Shown here: piece after piece, positions 12,571 through 23,253 of the stretch
How positions within the stretch are numbered: the stretch's first letter is position 1
How the letters are laid out: every line of letters begins with the position of its first letter
From: Phellopilus nigrolimitatus
Taxonomy: Eukaryota > Basidiomycota > Agaricomycetes > Hymenochaetales > Hymenochaetaceae
Direction of reading: 5' to 3'
NCBI GenBank assembly: GCA_021029095.1
Contig: JAJOHG010000023.1
Coordinates: forward strand, 186,001-250,000
Length of the DNA: 64,000 nucleotides
The notes under the pieces: generated by a model
The model's database searches: none
What the model saw: the letters and a program-made list of their open reading frames with translations, nothing else
Told to the model about the DNA's origin: nothing
Translations under genes and position numbers: made by a program

Positions 12571-13197
12571 TCAGCGAGCCTGGGGCTTCGCAGAGGGCTT
12601 CACCATATGTACGATCAACTTGAAGTCGTGGTTGTCGGCGCGCTTCACGCCCGCGAAGGAAGACCGCCCATCGAGCCATCGCGCCATCAGGCTCTCTCCT
12701 GCAAGCCCTGTGACAAATACGGACTCGCCGTGTCCTCCATCTTCGAAGACCGGGTCTTCCTCGCTACTGGAGGCCGAGCTCAAGCTATCGCAGCTCTCCG
12801 CGGGGTGCTCGAGCCTGACCACGCGGCGCACCCCCGTCGCTGCCCCTTCCGCGCCGGCGCCGCGCGCGGCGGGCACGAACGTGAGCTCGGGCGCGCGGCG
12901 GTGCAGGAACGCGTCGAGCTCCGCGAGGACGTCGCGCACGGTGATCGCGCACGCGCGCTCGATCTTGAACTGGCGGTCGCCGTGGTTCGCGCAGCGCGCG
13001 TCGAGCCCCGCGAGCTCGATGTAGAGGGTGGTGTGCGGCGGGCTCGTCGCGGGCTCGTCGAGGAACGCGTCCGTCTTCGCGAGCCAGTCGACGCGCGAGG
13101 ACATGTCGAGGTCGAGCAGGGAGTTGCGCCGTTTCCCGGGGAGATGCCGCTTGAGCGAGCCGAGGAGGGTAGGGTCGAGCGCACTGTGGGGTTTCAT
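12571..13197 (-). CDS. Hypothetical protein, DUF6699-like
   Basis: Single-exon gene of 208 codons. The central part has the layout of basidiomycete DUF6699 proteins: a beta-rich stretch (HTTLYIELAGLDARC, then FKIERACAITVRDVLAEL) followed by a helix beginning DAFLHRRAPELTF. An acidic/serine-rich linker (SLSSASSSEEDPVFEDGG) and a basic C-terminus (FKLIVHMVKPSAKPQAR) follow. The ITVRDVL element is the main reason for the assignment; the tryptophan usual before it is absent, so this is a weaker match than the two genes at 47-50 kb. DUF6699 function is unknown. The ATG at 13195-13197 is the first in frame. The GC content is high and codon use resembles the neighbouring housekeeping genes. Confidence 0.6.
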   Translation of the reverse strand: MKPHSALDPTLLGSLKRHLPGKRRNSLLDLDMSSRVDWLAKTDAFLDEPATSPPHTTLYIELAGLDARCANHGDRQFKIERACAITVRDVLAELDAFLHRRAPELTFVPAARGAGAEGAATGVRRVVRLEHPAESCDSLSSASSSEEDPVFEDGGHGESVFVTGLAGESLMARWLDGRSSFAGVKRADNHDFKLIVHMVKPSAKPQAR

Positions 13198-13839
13198 GGT
13201 TTCCGCCGTCCGAAGCAAGGAAGGGAATTTAGAGTGAACGCGGGGTAAATTTTAGCGTTTTAAGAGGACTCTAGAGGCCAGAAGCCTTTTTATGCACCGA
13301 AGAACAAGGAGCCAGTTAGCCGACGGTGTGGCTGGTATCAACGTAATATCCCGGGCGAATTCCTTCTTGCGCGTAGTAGGTCATAGATCGATAGTGTCCT
13401 CTGACCTGCTGTGAATAATATAGTGTTGGGATCACGCGGGCCCGTCTAGCGTGAAGGCGGATAAGGCGGGCTAGTAGGACATAAACACTGACAATGTAAA
13501 AAAGGGGACAAATAAAAAGAGAAGACATGCAAGGAGCTGTAGGTTTGATGGAAGCACACTCAAATTCGTTTTCTTCAGATGGAAGCCTATCGTGCGGACC
13601 CACAAGACTAATTTCGAGCGCAAATTTTCTCGACAGAAATGCCCTTATCAAACTGGATATAAAAGGCAAGTGTCTCTGAATTTCAGCGCCACACATATAC
13701 TCGCCTGTTTACCAGTATATTCTCTTAGTAGAGTGTTCTAGTAATGTTGTAAAGAATGCAGAAAGCGCATCTATAACCTGATACAACTAGAACACCTCGT
13801 TGAAACGCTATTATGCTCTGCCAGAAGCAAGCTTGATGC
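13198..13839. other. Intergenic stretch, no gene recognised
   Basis: Upstream region of the DUF6699-like gene. It contains only short scattered open frames with no recognisable motif. Confidence 0.5.
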
Positions 13840-14862
13840 CTAGTAGCAACTTGATGCATAGGCCTGTGCATCCGAGTCACTGACGTCTGAACAACTCTCC
13901 GGAGATAGAACAAGACAGTCCACAACACAGGGGCGCGGTGTCGGAACCAGTGTAGGTTCAAGTCCAGACAACAAACATAGCACTGTTGGCAGATAGCCCG
14001 GTTGGAGAAGCTCAGGCAGCACGCTAGCGCTGCGTTGCTGTACATGTACATGGTTGCTGTAGAACAAGATGCTCAGGATGACGTGGGCCAGCCCAGCAAG
14101 TCCTCCAACCCTTTCCGACAGGCCCAGGACCCAGCTCCCAGAACTCACGCTCGCTTCGACGTCCGATGTCGCCGATGTCCGCAAGATGTAAAAATAAATA
14201 AAACAGTGCAACGAACAGATACAGAATACAAGATCATTTCTCCCATTCTGAATCTATCTGCTCAAGTTCAACATCCATATCCAGAAGCATTGTGAAGAGA
14301 CACAGAAAGATCCCGCAGACAGACGGATAGTTCAGCGCGAATACGCTACTCATAACATCACAGGCGAGCAAGTGCATCGTCATGCTGGCGAACATGTATG
14401 TAAGTGTGTGGGAAGAGGTCAATTAGCTATATGGAAGGAAAGTAGTCTCAAATAAAGCGAAGCTTGGCCGACGACAGCAGAGCAAACGACAACTGGGGAG
14501 AGCGTCTCTTCTCTCCAGTCGACTGCACCGTGTAGCGCTCGCGGGGGCGCACTGACGTCCATACACGCGCACAAGTTGTGGGCATACATGTGTACATAGG
14601 CGGCGAGCCGCGCATTCTCTCTGCGCGTCGCCAATTGATAACTGATGATGCCTGAGACCGTCCCTTCCTCCAATACTTCGGAGGCGCTCCAGTAGGCTGT
14701 GATGTAGGGAGCACTGTTGAATGGCGGCGGTGAGGAGTCGTGTTGCATCATTATCCGCGAAAACACAGAACGATGCTGTTGTCCTGTGTTAGAGACAGAT
14801 CCAAAGGACGGGTGCGAGGCCATAGCGGCGGCAAGGAATTCCCAGCGACACGGACTGGCCAT
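13840..14862 (-). CDS. Possible multi-exon gene for a hypothetical membrane protein
   Basis: Tentative. Three open stretches on the minus strand could be exons of one gene: 14862 to about 14450 (starting MASPCRWEFLAAAMASHPS), about 14400 to 14240 (LACDVMSSVFALNYPSVCG, then IFLCLFTMLLDMDVELEQ), and about 14200 to 13840 (VGGLAGLAHVILSILFY). The middle and last parts are hydrophobic and could form two or three membrane helices. No known family is recognised, and the splice sites between the pieces are not all convincing. It could equally be non-coding DNA with chance open frames. Transcript evidence would decide. Confidence 0.25.
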
Positions 14863-15069
14863 GGCCCACGCTGCATCTATCGGAGTGCTCGGGGAGGAGC
14901 GCGAGAGGCTCCGTCCAAACTCCCCGGGCCCGTACTCTTGAGGGCCCGCACGCCCTCCATTAGGCCAAGTTTGAACATCAACTCAGCTCACGCATGCCAT
15001 ACTTCTCAAAACAAAGCAAAAAAAAGTCTGCGATTGATTTCTCTGTCGAAGCCAGGTAGTACATTGCGC

Positions 15070-15616
15070 TCAGACAGAAACATCCCTCCGCAGCGAGCCC
15101 GACGCGGCGGGCAGCACCTGCTCTCCGTCTCTCCCTGCGCAAGCACGAACAAGAAAATAAATAAGACACTTTCAAGCGAGAGACCGGGCCACTCACCCTC
15201 GAGGAACTCCTGCATGAACGTGCGGTGGGGGCGGCCCTTCGGGGCGAGGAGGATGCCGAGGATGTGCGGCTCCTGCATCCAGCAATTCAGCGTCTCCTGG
15301 TACGTCTGGCGGCCCTTGAGCAGCAGCACATCGACGACCTTCGGGTCGGACACGAAGCGGTTGCGCTCGAACTCGGCGCGCACGGCGCGGCGGATGTCGC
15401 CCGGGGAGCAGTTGAGCGCGAAGAGCGTGCAGATCTCTGGGGCCTGCGCAGCCAATTTTATTTTTCTTCAATTTAGTATAAGAGCCGGCGGATGCGGGAC
15501 GAGAGACGCACGGAGCGGTACCAGTCGCGGTAGAGCTGGATGGCGCGCTGACGGGCGACGGCGGGGCTGCCCGACGTGCGGGTCATCTGCGCGAGGCGCG
15601 AGGGGATCGTCGTCAT
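15070..15616 (-). CDS. NDUFA6: NADH:ubiquinone oxidoreductase subunit NDUFA6/B14 (LYR protein)
   Basis: Accessory subunit of mitochondrial complex I, a LYR-motif protein that binds the mitochondrial acyl carrier protein on the matrix arm. Exons: 15616-15512, 15443-15197 and 15134-15070. The splices are in phase and give about 138 residues, the normal family size. Motifs are the LYR-type start helix (AIQLYRDWYRSAPEI), then DIRRAVRAEFERNRFVSDP, then VDVLLLKGRQTYQETLNCW, and the fungal C-terminus EGRDGEQVLPAASG. The ATG at 15614-15616 gives MTTIPSRLAQ; a longer in-frame start exists upstream, but its Asp-repeat sequence does not look like the family. The gene is divergent from the PP28 gene, with 277 bp between the start codons. 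Confidence 0.92.
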
Positions 15617-15893
15617 CTTGTCTCTATTGACAAGGCTCTTCTCTCTATATGTGTATGAGTATAAGTATGTGCCGTCGTCGTCGTCGTCGTTGTGCACGTC
15701 TCCGAGGACTGAAGAGGCCTTCCCAAAGCGGTTGGGGGCGTTGCCGCGCGCCACCGGCCACCACTGCAGGCAGGCTCAGAGTCAGACTGCTTTGAGAAAC
15801 GCCCTATAAAGCCTTCCCTTCTACTTATCGCCCGCCCCTCACATCCACATCCCCGTCCCCATCCCCGAGTGAATTTTACCGACAGCGATAGCG

Positions 15894-16919
15894 ATGGTCA
15901 GAGGATCCGGTGAGCATCTTTTTTCTGCACATCGTGGCGTGTATGCTCATCGCGGACATCGGCGATGCGGACAGGCAAGTTCAAGACGAAGCGCGGCGGC
16001 GGGCGCAGCTTCAGGTGCGTCCCATCGCAAGCGCATCGTGGCGTTCTCTTATTGATTTTATTTTCATTTAAAACACGTGCAGCCGACACCTTGAGCTCGA
16101 CGAGAACGGCACCGCCGTCTCCATGGACCGCAAGTCCGTTCCCATTCTCGCGTTGCTTCCCTCCCGCATAAGCTAACCGCTTCGCCCCAGGCGCCCGAAA
16201 AGAGGCGAAGAAGCAGAAGACGACGATTCCGACATCGACGAGGAGGAGGAGGAGGAGGAGGAGGACTCTAGCGATTCCCCCGAAGCGGGCGACGGCGGCG
16301 CGGCGCGCCCCGCGCAGCCCGAGCTCTCTCGCGCAGAGCGGCGCGAGCAAAAGAAGAAGGCGCAGGATGAGAAGGAGAAGGAGAAGGGAGGAGACGGAGA
16401 CGGAGACGACGACGACGACGACCTCATCAACCCGAACCACGTCACCAAGAAGCTCAACATCTCCGATCTGGGCGCCCCGCGCCAGCTGTCGCGCAGGGAG
16501 AGGCGAGTCCGGCGCCCGCCTCTCAAACAGTTTTTTTTAATCTTCCGCTAAACGATGTGTTTGTACCGCAGAGAGCAGAAGGAGAAGGAAGACGCGAAGG
16601 AGCGGTATTGGAAGGTAATGCCCCATTCTCCATTCCCTTCCTTCGCGACAACTAAGTGGACAAAAATCTTTAAGCTGCACGTCGCAGGCAAGACCGACCA
16701 GGCCAAGGCCGATCTCGGGCGCCTCGCGAAGATCAAGAAGGAGCGCGAGGAGGCGCAATTGAGGCGCAAGGCCGAAGCCGAAGGTCAGTCCCGTTTGCCG
16801 CTCGCCTCTCCCCTTCTCCGTGCTCATCTCTCGCTTTTTTCTCCATTTTGTGCTCGCCAGCCAAGACAGCCGAGATCGAGGCGAAGAAGGCCGCTCAGAA
16901 GGCCGGGAAACGCACATGA
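15894..16919 (+). CDS. 28 kDa heat- and acid-stable phosphoprotein (PP28/PDAP1 family)
   Basis: Small, highly charged casein-kinase-substrate protein of the PP28/PDAP1 family; in animals it binds PDGF-A, and in fungi its role is unclear. Seven exons: 15894-15909, 15975-16014, 16083-16133, 16191-16502, 16572-16614, 16675-16783 and 16861-16919. The product starts MVRGSGKFKTKRGGGRSFS, has an acidic middle (DIDEEEEEEEEDSSDS) and then the PP28 signature (LINPNHVTKKLNISDL, SRREREQKEKEDAKERYWK, GKTDQAKADLGRLA, IKKEREEAQLRR). Intron 4 has a GC donor (GCGAGT at 16503), forced by the conserved reading frame on both sides; no GT donor nearby keeps KERYWK in frame. Exon 1 is only 16 bases long. Confidence 0.92.
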
Positions 16920-17042
16920 TAGAGATAGAGAGATTTATGTCGTGCAACGCTGTACTACCCTGTACTACTTACATGTACCAATGCCTACCAAATCAAATGC
17001 TCCATCTCTTTTGTTTTCTCAGAATAAAGTACGCATCAACGC

Positions 17043-19471
17043 TCACTTCTCCCTCTCGCGCTTCAAACACCGAAACGCCCAATTCACCGCCGCCTCCGTC
17101 GGCATGCGCTCCGCACCTAGCCAGCCCACCAGCCAGCTATACAGCCTTCCGTACTCGCTCGCACCCGCAGGCGCATAGTGCTCCACAAGCGGCCCGCGCA
17201 CGCTCGCCTCGCTCCACAGCGCCAGCGCCTAGCGCGAGTGGCCCACGCGTCGGCACGAGCCCCAGCGTGCGCATCCACGCGAGCGCCTCCGCGACTTCCG
17301 ACGCGCGCCCGGACGCCCCCAGCAGCGCGATGTACGCCGCAAAGGTCTTCTCGTTCGGTGAGATCTGCGGGTGCGGCGATGCGCGCACCGCGAGCGCGGG
17401 GCCGACGAGGAATGGAGCGGGCGCCACTGGCTCCTCCGGCTCTGCCGCGCTGCTGCCATCGCCGCCGTCGCGCCGCACGAGCCCGAGCGAGCGCAGCGCA
17501 TCGCGCACGGGTTGTGCCGTCTGCGCCTCGTCGGACCACACCGCGCGCGCTGGCGGGCGCACGCCGCGCAGGCGCGGAAAGTTGCCGAGTACGATCGCGC
17601 GGAAGAGCGCGCGCACCTGCGGCGCCGCCGGCGCGCCGTTCCAGAGCGATTTGCGCACGTACGTCCGCGTCGGCTGGCTCCGCGCCGCGCCGCGCGTCCT
17701 TTGCAATGAACGCGCGCAGGCTCTGCGTGAGCTGCGCCTTGCCCTTCGCGCCGCTGTCCGGCGGTGCCGTCCGCGCGCGCGAGAAAAGTCCGTGCAGGCC
17801 CATGTGCTCCATGAGCCCGCGGAACGTGTGGTCGAAGCGCGCGGCCTCGCGCGCAGCCTTGAGCAGCACGGTGAGCGACTCCGCGTTCGGCGCGACGCCG
17901 AAGAGCGGCGCACATGCGTCCCAGAGGCGGAACACGACGTCTGGCCGGCCGTGCTTGAGGAACGCGTCCATGAGCGCATTCACGAGGACCGTGTCGACGT
18001 GCGCTCGGTGCGAATAGAGGTTGCGCTGTGCGCGCCGCCGCGCGCCGACTGCGGTGGATACCGCTATGGGGGACTCGTCTCGCAAGAGGCCCGCCGTCTC
18101 GATGAGCGTGTCGAACGCGACGAGCGGCTGGCCGACGCCGACGAGCACGTCCACCGCGACGGTCAGCGCCTTCGCGTCAATGCGCCGGCGGCGGTGATAC
18201 GAGCGGTTGCAGCGCTCCCAGACGGCGTGCGCGGCGGGGTAGTCGCCCTTCTTCACGAGCCCGCGCATGAGGACGGTGCACACGCCGACAGTGAGCGGGA
18301 AGCGCGCCGCAGCTTGCATGCGGGTGAAGAGGTCGAGCAGTTGTTCGCTGCTCGTGTGCGGGTCGCGCGCGGCGACGTGCAGCACGGTCGACCAGTCCGA
18401 GACGTGCAACCCGCGCTTCCAAATGACGGGCGCAGTCTTTCTGGCGGCGTGCGGGACGCGGCTTATTTTGCGCCCCTGGGTATGAGGCAGCGGCAGCGGC
18501 TGCGCAGGGCCGGTGCCCTCGCCGACGAGGTCGCGGAGGTAGTGGAACGCGGAGCCGGTGTGTCTGCCGAACGAGGCAAGGAACTCGGTGTTCCAGCGCG
18601 TATTCACGCTGTCCGAGGAAATCTCGGCGTGCGCGCCGCGCGCGGAGAGGTGGACGCCGTGCGGCGGGGGCTGGCCGGCGCGGAGCCTGGCGGTGCGGAT
18701 GAGGTTGAGGTAGCGCGCGGAGGCGTGCACGGCGCCGTGCTTTGCGAAGACGCGGAGGTACGCCTCGAGGTGGGCGGCGTTGGGAGTGAAGCCGTCGCGG
18801 TGCATGCGGTGCTGGAGGGTCTTTGCGAGCTCGAGGGTGACAAGCTCGTTGGAGAGGAGGGAGCGGTAGGAGCGCGAGTGGAGGCGGATCTGGCGGGCGC
18901 GCATGGCGCCGAGGATGCGCGCGGTGAGCTTCGCGAGCTCGGGGGTGGACCGGAAGTGGGACATGGCACGGAGAAGGAGGTTAAACTGCGTGGAGGAGCG
19001 GGCGAGGTTGAGCATGAGGAAGGCCTTGACGAGGTTCGGCATGGGCAGCGCGGTCTGATGTCGCGCAAGGAAGCGGGCGGTGAGGATGAGCAGCGCGGGC
19101 TTGCTGGCGGCGTCGGCGTGCGGGAAGGATTCAAGCATGAGACGCACGGCGTCCATCGCCTGCACAGGCGTCTGCACCTTCGTCGAGAGCAGATACAGCA
19201 GCACCCAGCTCGGGGCGGCCGGCAGGGCGCCGCCGCCGTTCGCGATGGCCTCGTGGATGTCGCGCACCTGGACGACGTGGCGCCATTCTGCAAGGTCGTC
19301 TGCAGACGGCGGCTCCTGGTGGTCAACATTTAGAGAGGACCGGACCGTCTTCAGCCTCTTTTCGACTATCCATCCGAGCGCAGGTTTCCCGGCGTCGTCA
19401 GAGAGCACACGGCGACCGCCGTGCGCGTATGTGCATCGTCGCGTCCCTCTTGCAGCGAGTCGACTCAGCAT
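17043..19471 (-). CDS. Pentatricopeptide-repeat-like mitochondrial protein, apparent frameshift near the 3' end
   Basis: Long alpha-helical repeat protein with a basic, Arg-rich N-terminus (MLSRLAARGTRRCTYAHGGR) that looks like a mitochondrial presequence. Repeats of about 35 residues with PPR character include LLRDESPIAV and HVDTVLVNALMDAFLKHGRP, then FGVAPNAESLTVLLKAARE, and near the end ISPNEKTFAAYIALLGASG and ALAWMRTLGLVPTR. PPR proteins bind organellar RNA. A 46-base intron (17662-17617, donor GTACGT) fits both phase and repeat continuity. Near 17229-17235 the frame breaks: the expected continuation ALWSEASVRGPLVEHY, then YGRLYSWLVGWLG, runs in the next frame to TGA at 17043-17045. Without correction the protein ends at about 17137 with an unrelated tail. 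This may be a sequencing indel or a true mutation. A very GC-rich antisense open frame over the gene is a shadow. Confidence 0.85.
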
Positions 19472-19943
19472 GCAATGCCCTGCTCATCTGTATATTCTCT
19501 TAGAGATTAATAAATAATGGAGGAGAAATACTGACCAGACGCGCGCGCTGTTCACGGTCGTCGTTCGGCGTCGTCGAGGTAGACAGATTCGGATAATTTC
19601 AGATACGACCGCTACACGTGATCTGAATGTCATGCCTTTACAATTACAAACACTTTATGGACTTTGGCTTTCCTCTGCAATCTAAGATATTTTTGAACCC
19701 GTCTTAAGCTGTGGAATACATTTAATAACACATAATACAGTAGCATTACTGCATCTTGGTTTTGTTGTGTTGAAGAAAGGTCGTTTGCTGGAAGTTTTGG
19801 AGCTGAAGGGGTCACATTATGTCACGTTTAGTGACAATAGGCCGATTTGCTTACGTACTTTACGTTGAGGGCCGGCTTCCCTATTGAAAAGTCACAGAGT
19901 CGTGTCACCCGTTCTTGCCTTTGCGCCGTCACCACCCGTCAGC
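19472..19943. promoter_or_regulatory. Shared upstream region of the PPR and srp1 genes
   Basis: The 472-bp region separates the divergent start codons of the PPR gene and srp1. It is AT-richer than its flanks. No open frame in it has coding character, and no specific element is assigned. Confidence 0.5.
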
Positions 19944-21166
19944 ATGCCCAAGACCATCCTCTACGTTCGCGGGTTCCACCCATCCACCCGCGCTCGTGAC
20001 CTCGCATACGAATTCGAGCGGTGAGCTCTCCTTCGTCGTCGTCGGCCATCTCATGCCGCGCTTAACCACTTACGCGCATCTTTTGTGTCTCTTTTCAACA
20101 TAGGTTCGGCCCCCTTGTGCGATGCGACATCCCCGCCCCGCGTGGCCATTCGTCCGGCGCTAGCCCGTGAGTGCCACTCGCTACCCTTCTATTGCTCTTT
20201 TTGTCCCTCCAGTCGCGCGCGAAAAAGATCGAGGCGAATATTCATCGTGGCTTTTCGCATGCTGTTCGTCGAACCACACCCGTGATGGGAACTCACACAT
20301 GCACGCGCGCACGCTTCATATCACTTACGTACGCACGAGCGAGAGCGAGCGAGCGGCTCGAGAAACCACTTTGCAAAAGTGTCCTGCGATGTCGAATCGA
20401 ACGTATCGAACGCATCGAGCCGGTGCCAATGTCTGCACTGCGCAATAACGAGCCTACGAGCTTCCGTTCCACGCTCCCAGTGCCTTCCGAGCCCTTTTCG
20501 CTTAAACCCCACGAATTATACGTACGAACACCGCGCTCAACAATACTCCCTCTCGATCGAATTCACATAGTTATGCCTTCGTGGAGTTCCGTAGCTCCAG
20601 GGACGCAGCGACGGCATTCGATGACATGTGAGTCGTTTTCCGATCCCGTAAAGCGCCAGAAATTCCGACAGCATATTTCCAGGCATGGAAGGTACTTCGA
20701 AGGATCCCGCCTGACAGTCGAGGTATGTGCATTCGAGCTACACTTCCTGTTTGATCGCATTGATTTAACACCCATTCTTTTCTTCAAGTGGGCCAAGAGA
20801 CTCCCTTCCTCTATGTGGCGCAGCGGCCGCTCTCCTGGTCGTGGTCGCGACCGTAACCGTTCTCGCAGCCCGCGCAGAAGCAGCCCGCGCAGAGACCGTG
20901 ACCGTGACTACGACAAGGACGACCGCCGGCGCCGCTCCAGCAGGAGCCGGAGCCGGGACCGCCGGGACCGCGACCGCGACGACAAGGATAGTGATAAGGA
21001 GAAGGACAGGAAGCGCAGCTTGAGCCCGGACAGAGATGGGAAGCGGAGTTACAGTCGCGAGAGGAATGAAAGCGACGACAGGGCACGGACGCCCCCTCCG
21101 CCGGCGGATGCGGACGAGCCAAAGAAGAATGGTGATGTTGAGCACACGACGCCGTCTGAGCATTAA
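19944..21166 (+). CDS. srp1: SR-type splicing factor with one RRM, Srp1-like
   Basis: Nuclear pre-mRNA splicing regulator: one N-terminal RNA recognition motif and an RS-rich tail. Exons: 19944-20020, 20104-20166, 20571-20627, 20693-20722 and 20789-21166. RNP2 is TILYVRGF, followed by [20 protein letters not shown]; RNP1 is SPYAFVEFRSSRDAATAF; then GRYFEGSRLTVEWAKR. This closely follows fission yeast Srp1. The tail (from about residue 85) holds RS and RD dipeptides such as RNRSRSPRRSSPRRDRDRD, and ends with an acidic/Pro-rich stretch. Intron 2 is 404 bases, several times longer than other introns in the window, while exon 4 is only 30 bases. Long introns in SR genes often serve autoregulated alternative splicing. 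It is convergent with the eIF2-gamma gene. Confidence 0.9.
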
Positions 21167-21520
21167 AAAAAATCCCCCGCGAACATTTTTTGCACTGCAC
21201 CCTTGAGGTATTGACAACTTTTTTCCATCTAGCTTCCTTTTATGCATTCCCTTTGTCTGCACTGACGTGTGGTTATTTTCTGTTTCGTCTTGACATAAGA
21301 CTCTACCGTTTACCCTTCTGATAGCGTACTGTCCTCTTTCAATAAAAAATTGAGTACGGAATCTGCAATAAAATGGCAGAACTTCCTCGCTGAAATTCAG
21401 CGAGAACGCATTGCGTGATGTATAACAAAAGTATGACATGAACAAACAGATTGTAACTACAACACAAGTCTAAATGTACACGTCCAAATCTTTCATCTCT
21501 AACCAACGGCGGACTGCAAC

Positions 21521-23253
21521 CTAGTCTACCTCGAGGACCGTCCCGCGCTGCACGCTCCCCCACCCGACGAGCCGCCAGTGCTTCTCGATGCGGCGCGAGA
21601 GCGCGACCTTCTCACCGACCTCCGTGCACGCAGGTGCAGTGAGCTGGATTTTCGCGAGGTCCGCCTTGACGCTGAGCACCCGCCCGCCGGTCGACGTCGA
21701 GCCAATGTTAATCAGCAGCAGCTCGTTCTTCACGAGCTTCGTCACCTTCGTCGTCTTCTTATCCTCGGTTTTGACGCCCAGCAGGCGCCGCAGGAGGAAC
21801 AAACTGATCTCGAGCTCTGCGCGCGCAGACGGACGCGCGTAAGCGCACGGAAGAAAATCTGAAAAGGATGGCACAACGTACCGGTGTAGATCTGGGGCAG
21901 CTTGCCCACCGCGCCGAGCACCTGCCCGACGAGCCTGTCGGCGCGGCACAGCGTCGGGTCGATCATCGTGCCCACGCCGATGAGCCCGCCGGGCACCGCG
22001 AACTGCAGCTGGTTGTTCTCCGCGAGCAGCGTAACTATGCGGCTGAAGATCGGGCGGCAGCGGTTGCGGCCCTGCTGGTCCTTCGTGACGATGCCCGGGC
22101 GGATCTCGACGCGCATGCCGAGCGTGAGCACGCCCGTGAGGATCGAGCCGCCCGCGACGCCGCCCTTCAGGTCGTCGACCTCCGCGCCGGGCTTGTTCAC
22201 GTCGAACGAGCGGATGACGATCAGCCGCGGCGACGACGTGAAGTCCCGCACCGGGATCGGGATCCGTTTCACGATGTACTCGTTCACTGCGTCGATGTTG
22301 TATTTTAGCTGCGCGGAGATCGGCACGATGGGCGACGCCTCCGCCACGGTGCCTGTATGCGCGCACCTCTCAGCTCTGTAGCAGAAGTTTTTATTTCTTA
22401 GTTGGCGCAACGCACCTTTTACAAACGCGGTGATACTCTTCTGGTGCTCGAGCGCCTGTGCCTCCTTGATCAGGTCGACCTTGTTTTGCAGAATGATGAT
22501 GTTCTGGAGCTTCATGATCTCCACGGCGGCAAGATGTTCAGAAGTCTGGGGCTGCGGGCACGACTCATTCCCGGCGATGAGAAGGAGCGCAGCGTCCATG
22601 ACGGCCGCACCGTTCAGCATGGTGGCCATGAGAATATCGTGTCCGGGACAGTCGACGAAGGAGACATGCCGGAGCAGCTTCATGCGATGCCCGCATCCAG
22701 GGCGCTCACACGGCGGGCGGTCCTCCTTGTCGGAGCGGTACGAGCGGTAGCAGCCCGGTCGCGGACATGCCTCGTTCTCGCATTTATATATCTATTTCTT
22801 GCCGCCGTGAGATGGAAAAGCAGGAGAGAAACGCGGGGTGCGACGCACTTTTGCATTCGCGTAGCCCAGTTTTATGGTAATGTTCCGGACGAGCTCATTC
22901 TTAAAGCGCACAGTCATGACCCCCGAAATGGCTTTCACCACTGTCGACTTCCCGTGCGCGACATGCCCGATTGTGCCTGTTACATTTCGTATTCAGCAAT
23001 GAGCATTTTGCATTCGGCATAATTGTAATGAAATTTAGGTACCAAGATTTATAGTCGCCTAACAGAACAAGCCAATGTGCTCAATGCACGCGACAACATC
23101 ATTAAGACAGCAGACACGCACCTGCTTGGAAATAACCTCGGGCGACAAGGGCGAAAGCTTTGTCGGGTCGATCTCGACGGTCTCGATTTCTTCCTCCTCA
23201 ACCTCGTCCTCAGAGTCCGACTCATCGTGGGGTCGTTGGAGCGTTTCGGCCAT
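21521..23253 (-). CDS. GCD11: Eukaryotic translation initiation factor 2 subunit gamma (GTPase)
   Basis: GTP-binding core subunit of eIF2, which delivers initiator Met-tRNA to the 40S ribosome. The acidic N-terminus ([20 protein letters not shown]) ends in SPEVISKQ, then [17 protein letters not shown] (P-loop). Further features are the Zn-knuckle region ([19 protein letters not shown]), switch II DCPGHD, the G4 motif NKVD, domain II ([37 protein letters not shown]) and domain III ending [16 protein letters not shown]. Six exons; exon 1 is 23253-23122 and exon 2 is a 16-base microexon (23058-23043) supplying ATINL plus one base. Length and motifs are complete, so it should be functional. The neighbours share no operon-like logic; it converges on srp1. 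Confidence 0.96.

Noticed and set aside
12226..13248. Plus-strand open frame of 340 codons over the DUF6699-like gene
   Set aside because: Antisense shadow in GC-rich coding DNA; the minus strand has the family-like motif order.
13940..13970. GGTTCAAGTCC-like box suggesting a tRNA
   Set aside because: No matching acceptor stem, D-arm or anticodon arm could be folded upstream. No tRNA was supported anywhere in the window.
16820..19333. Very long open frame on the plus strand across the PPR gene
   Set aside because: It is antisense to a gene with clear PPR-type repeats, has an Arg/Ala/Glu composition typical of GC-rich shadow frames, and shows no motif.
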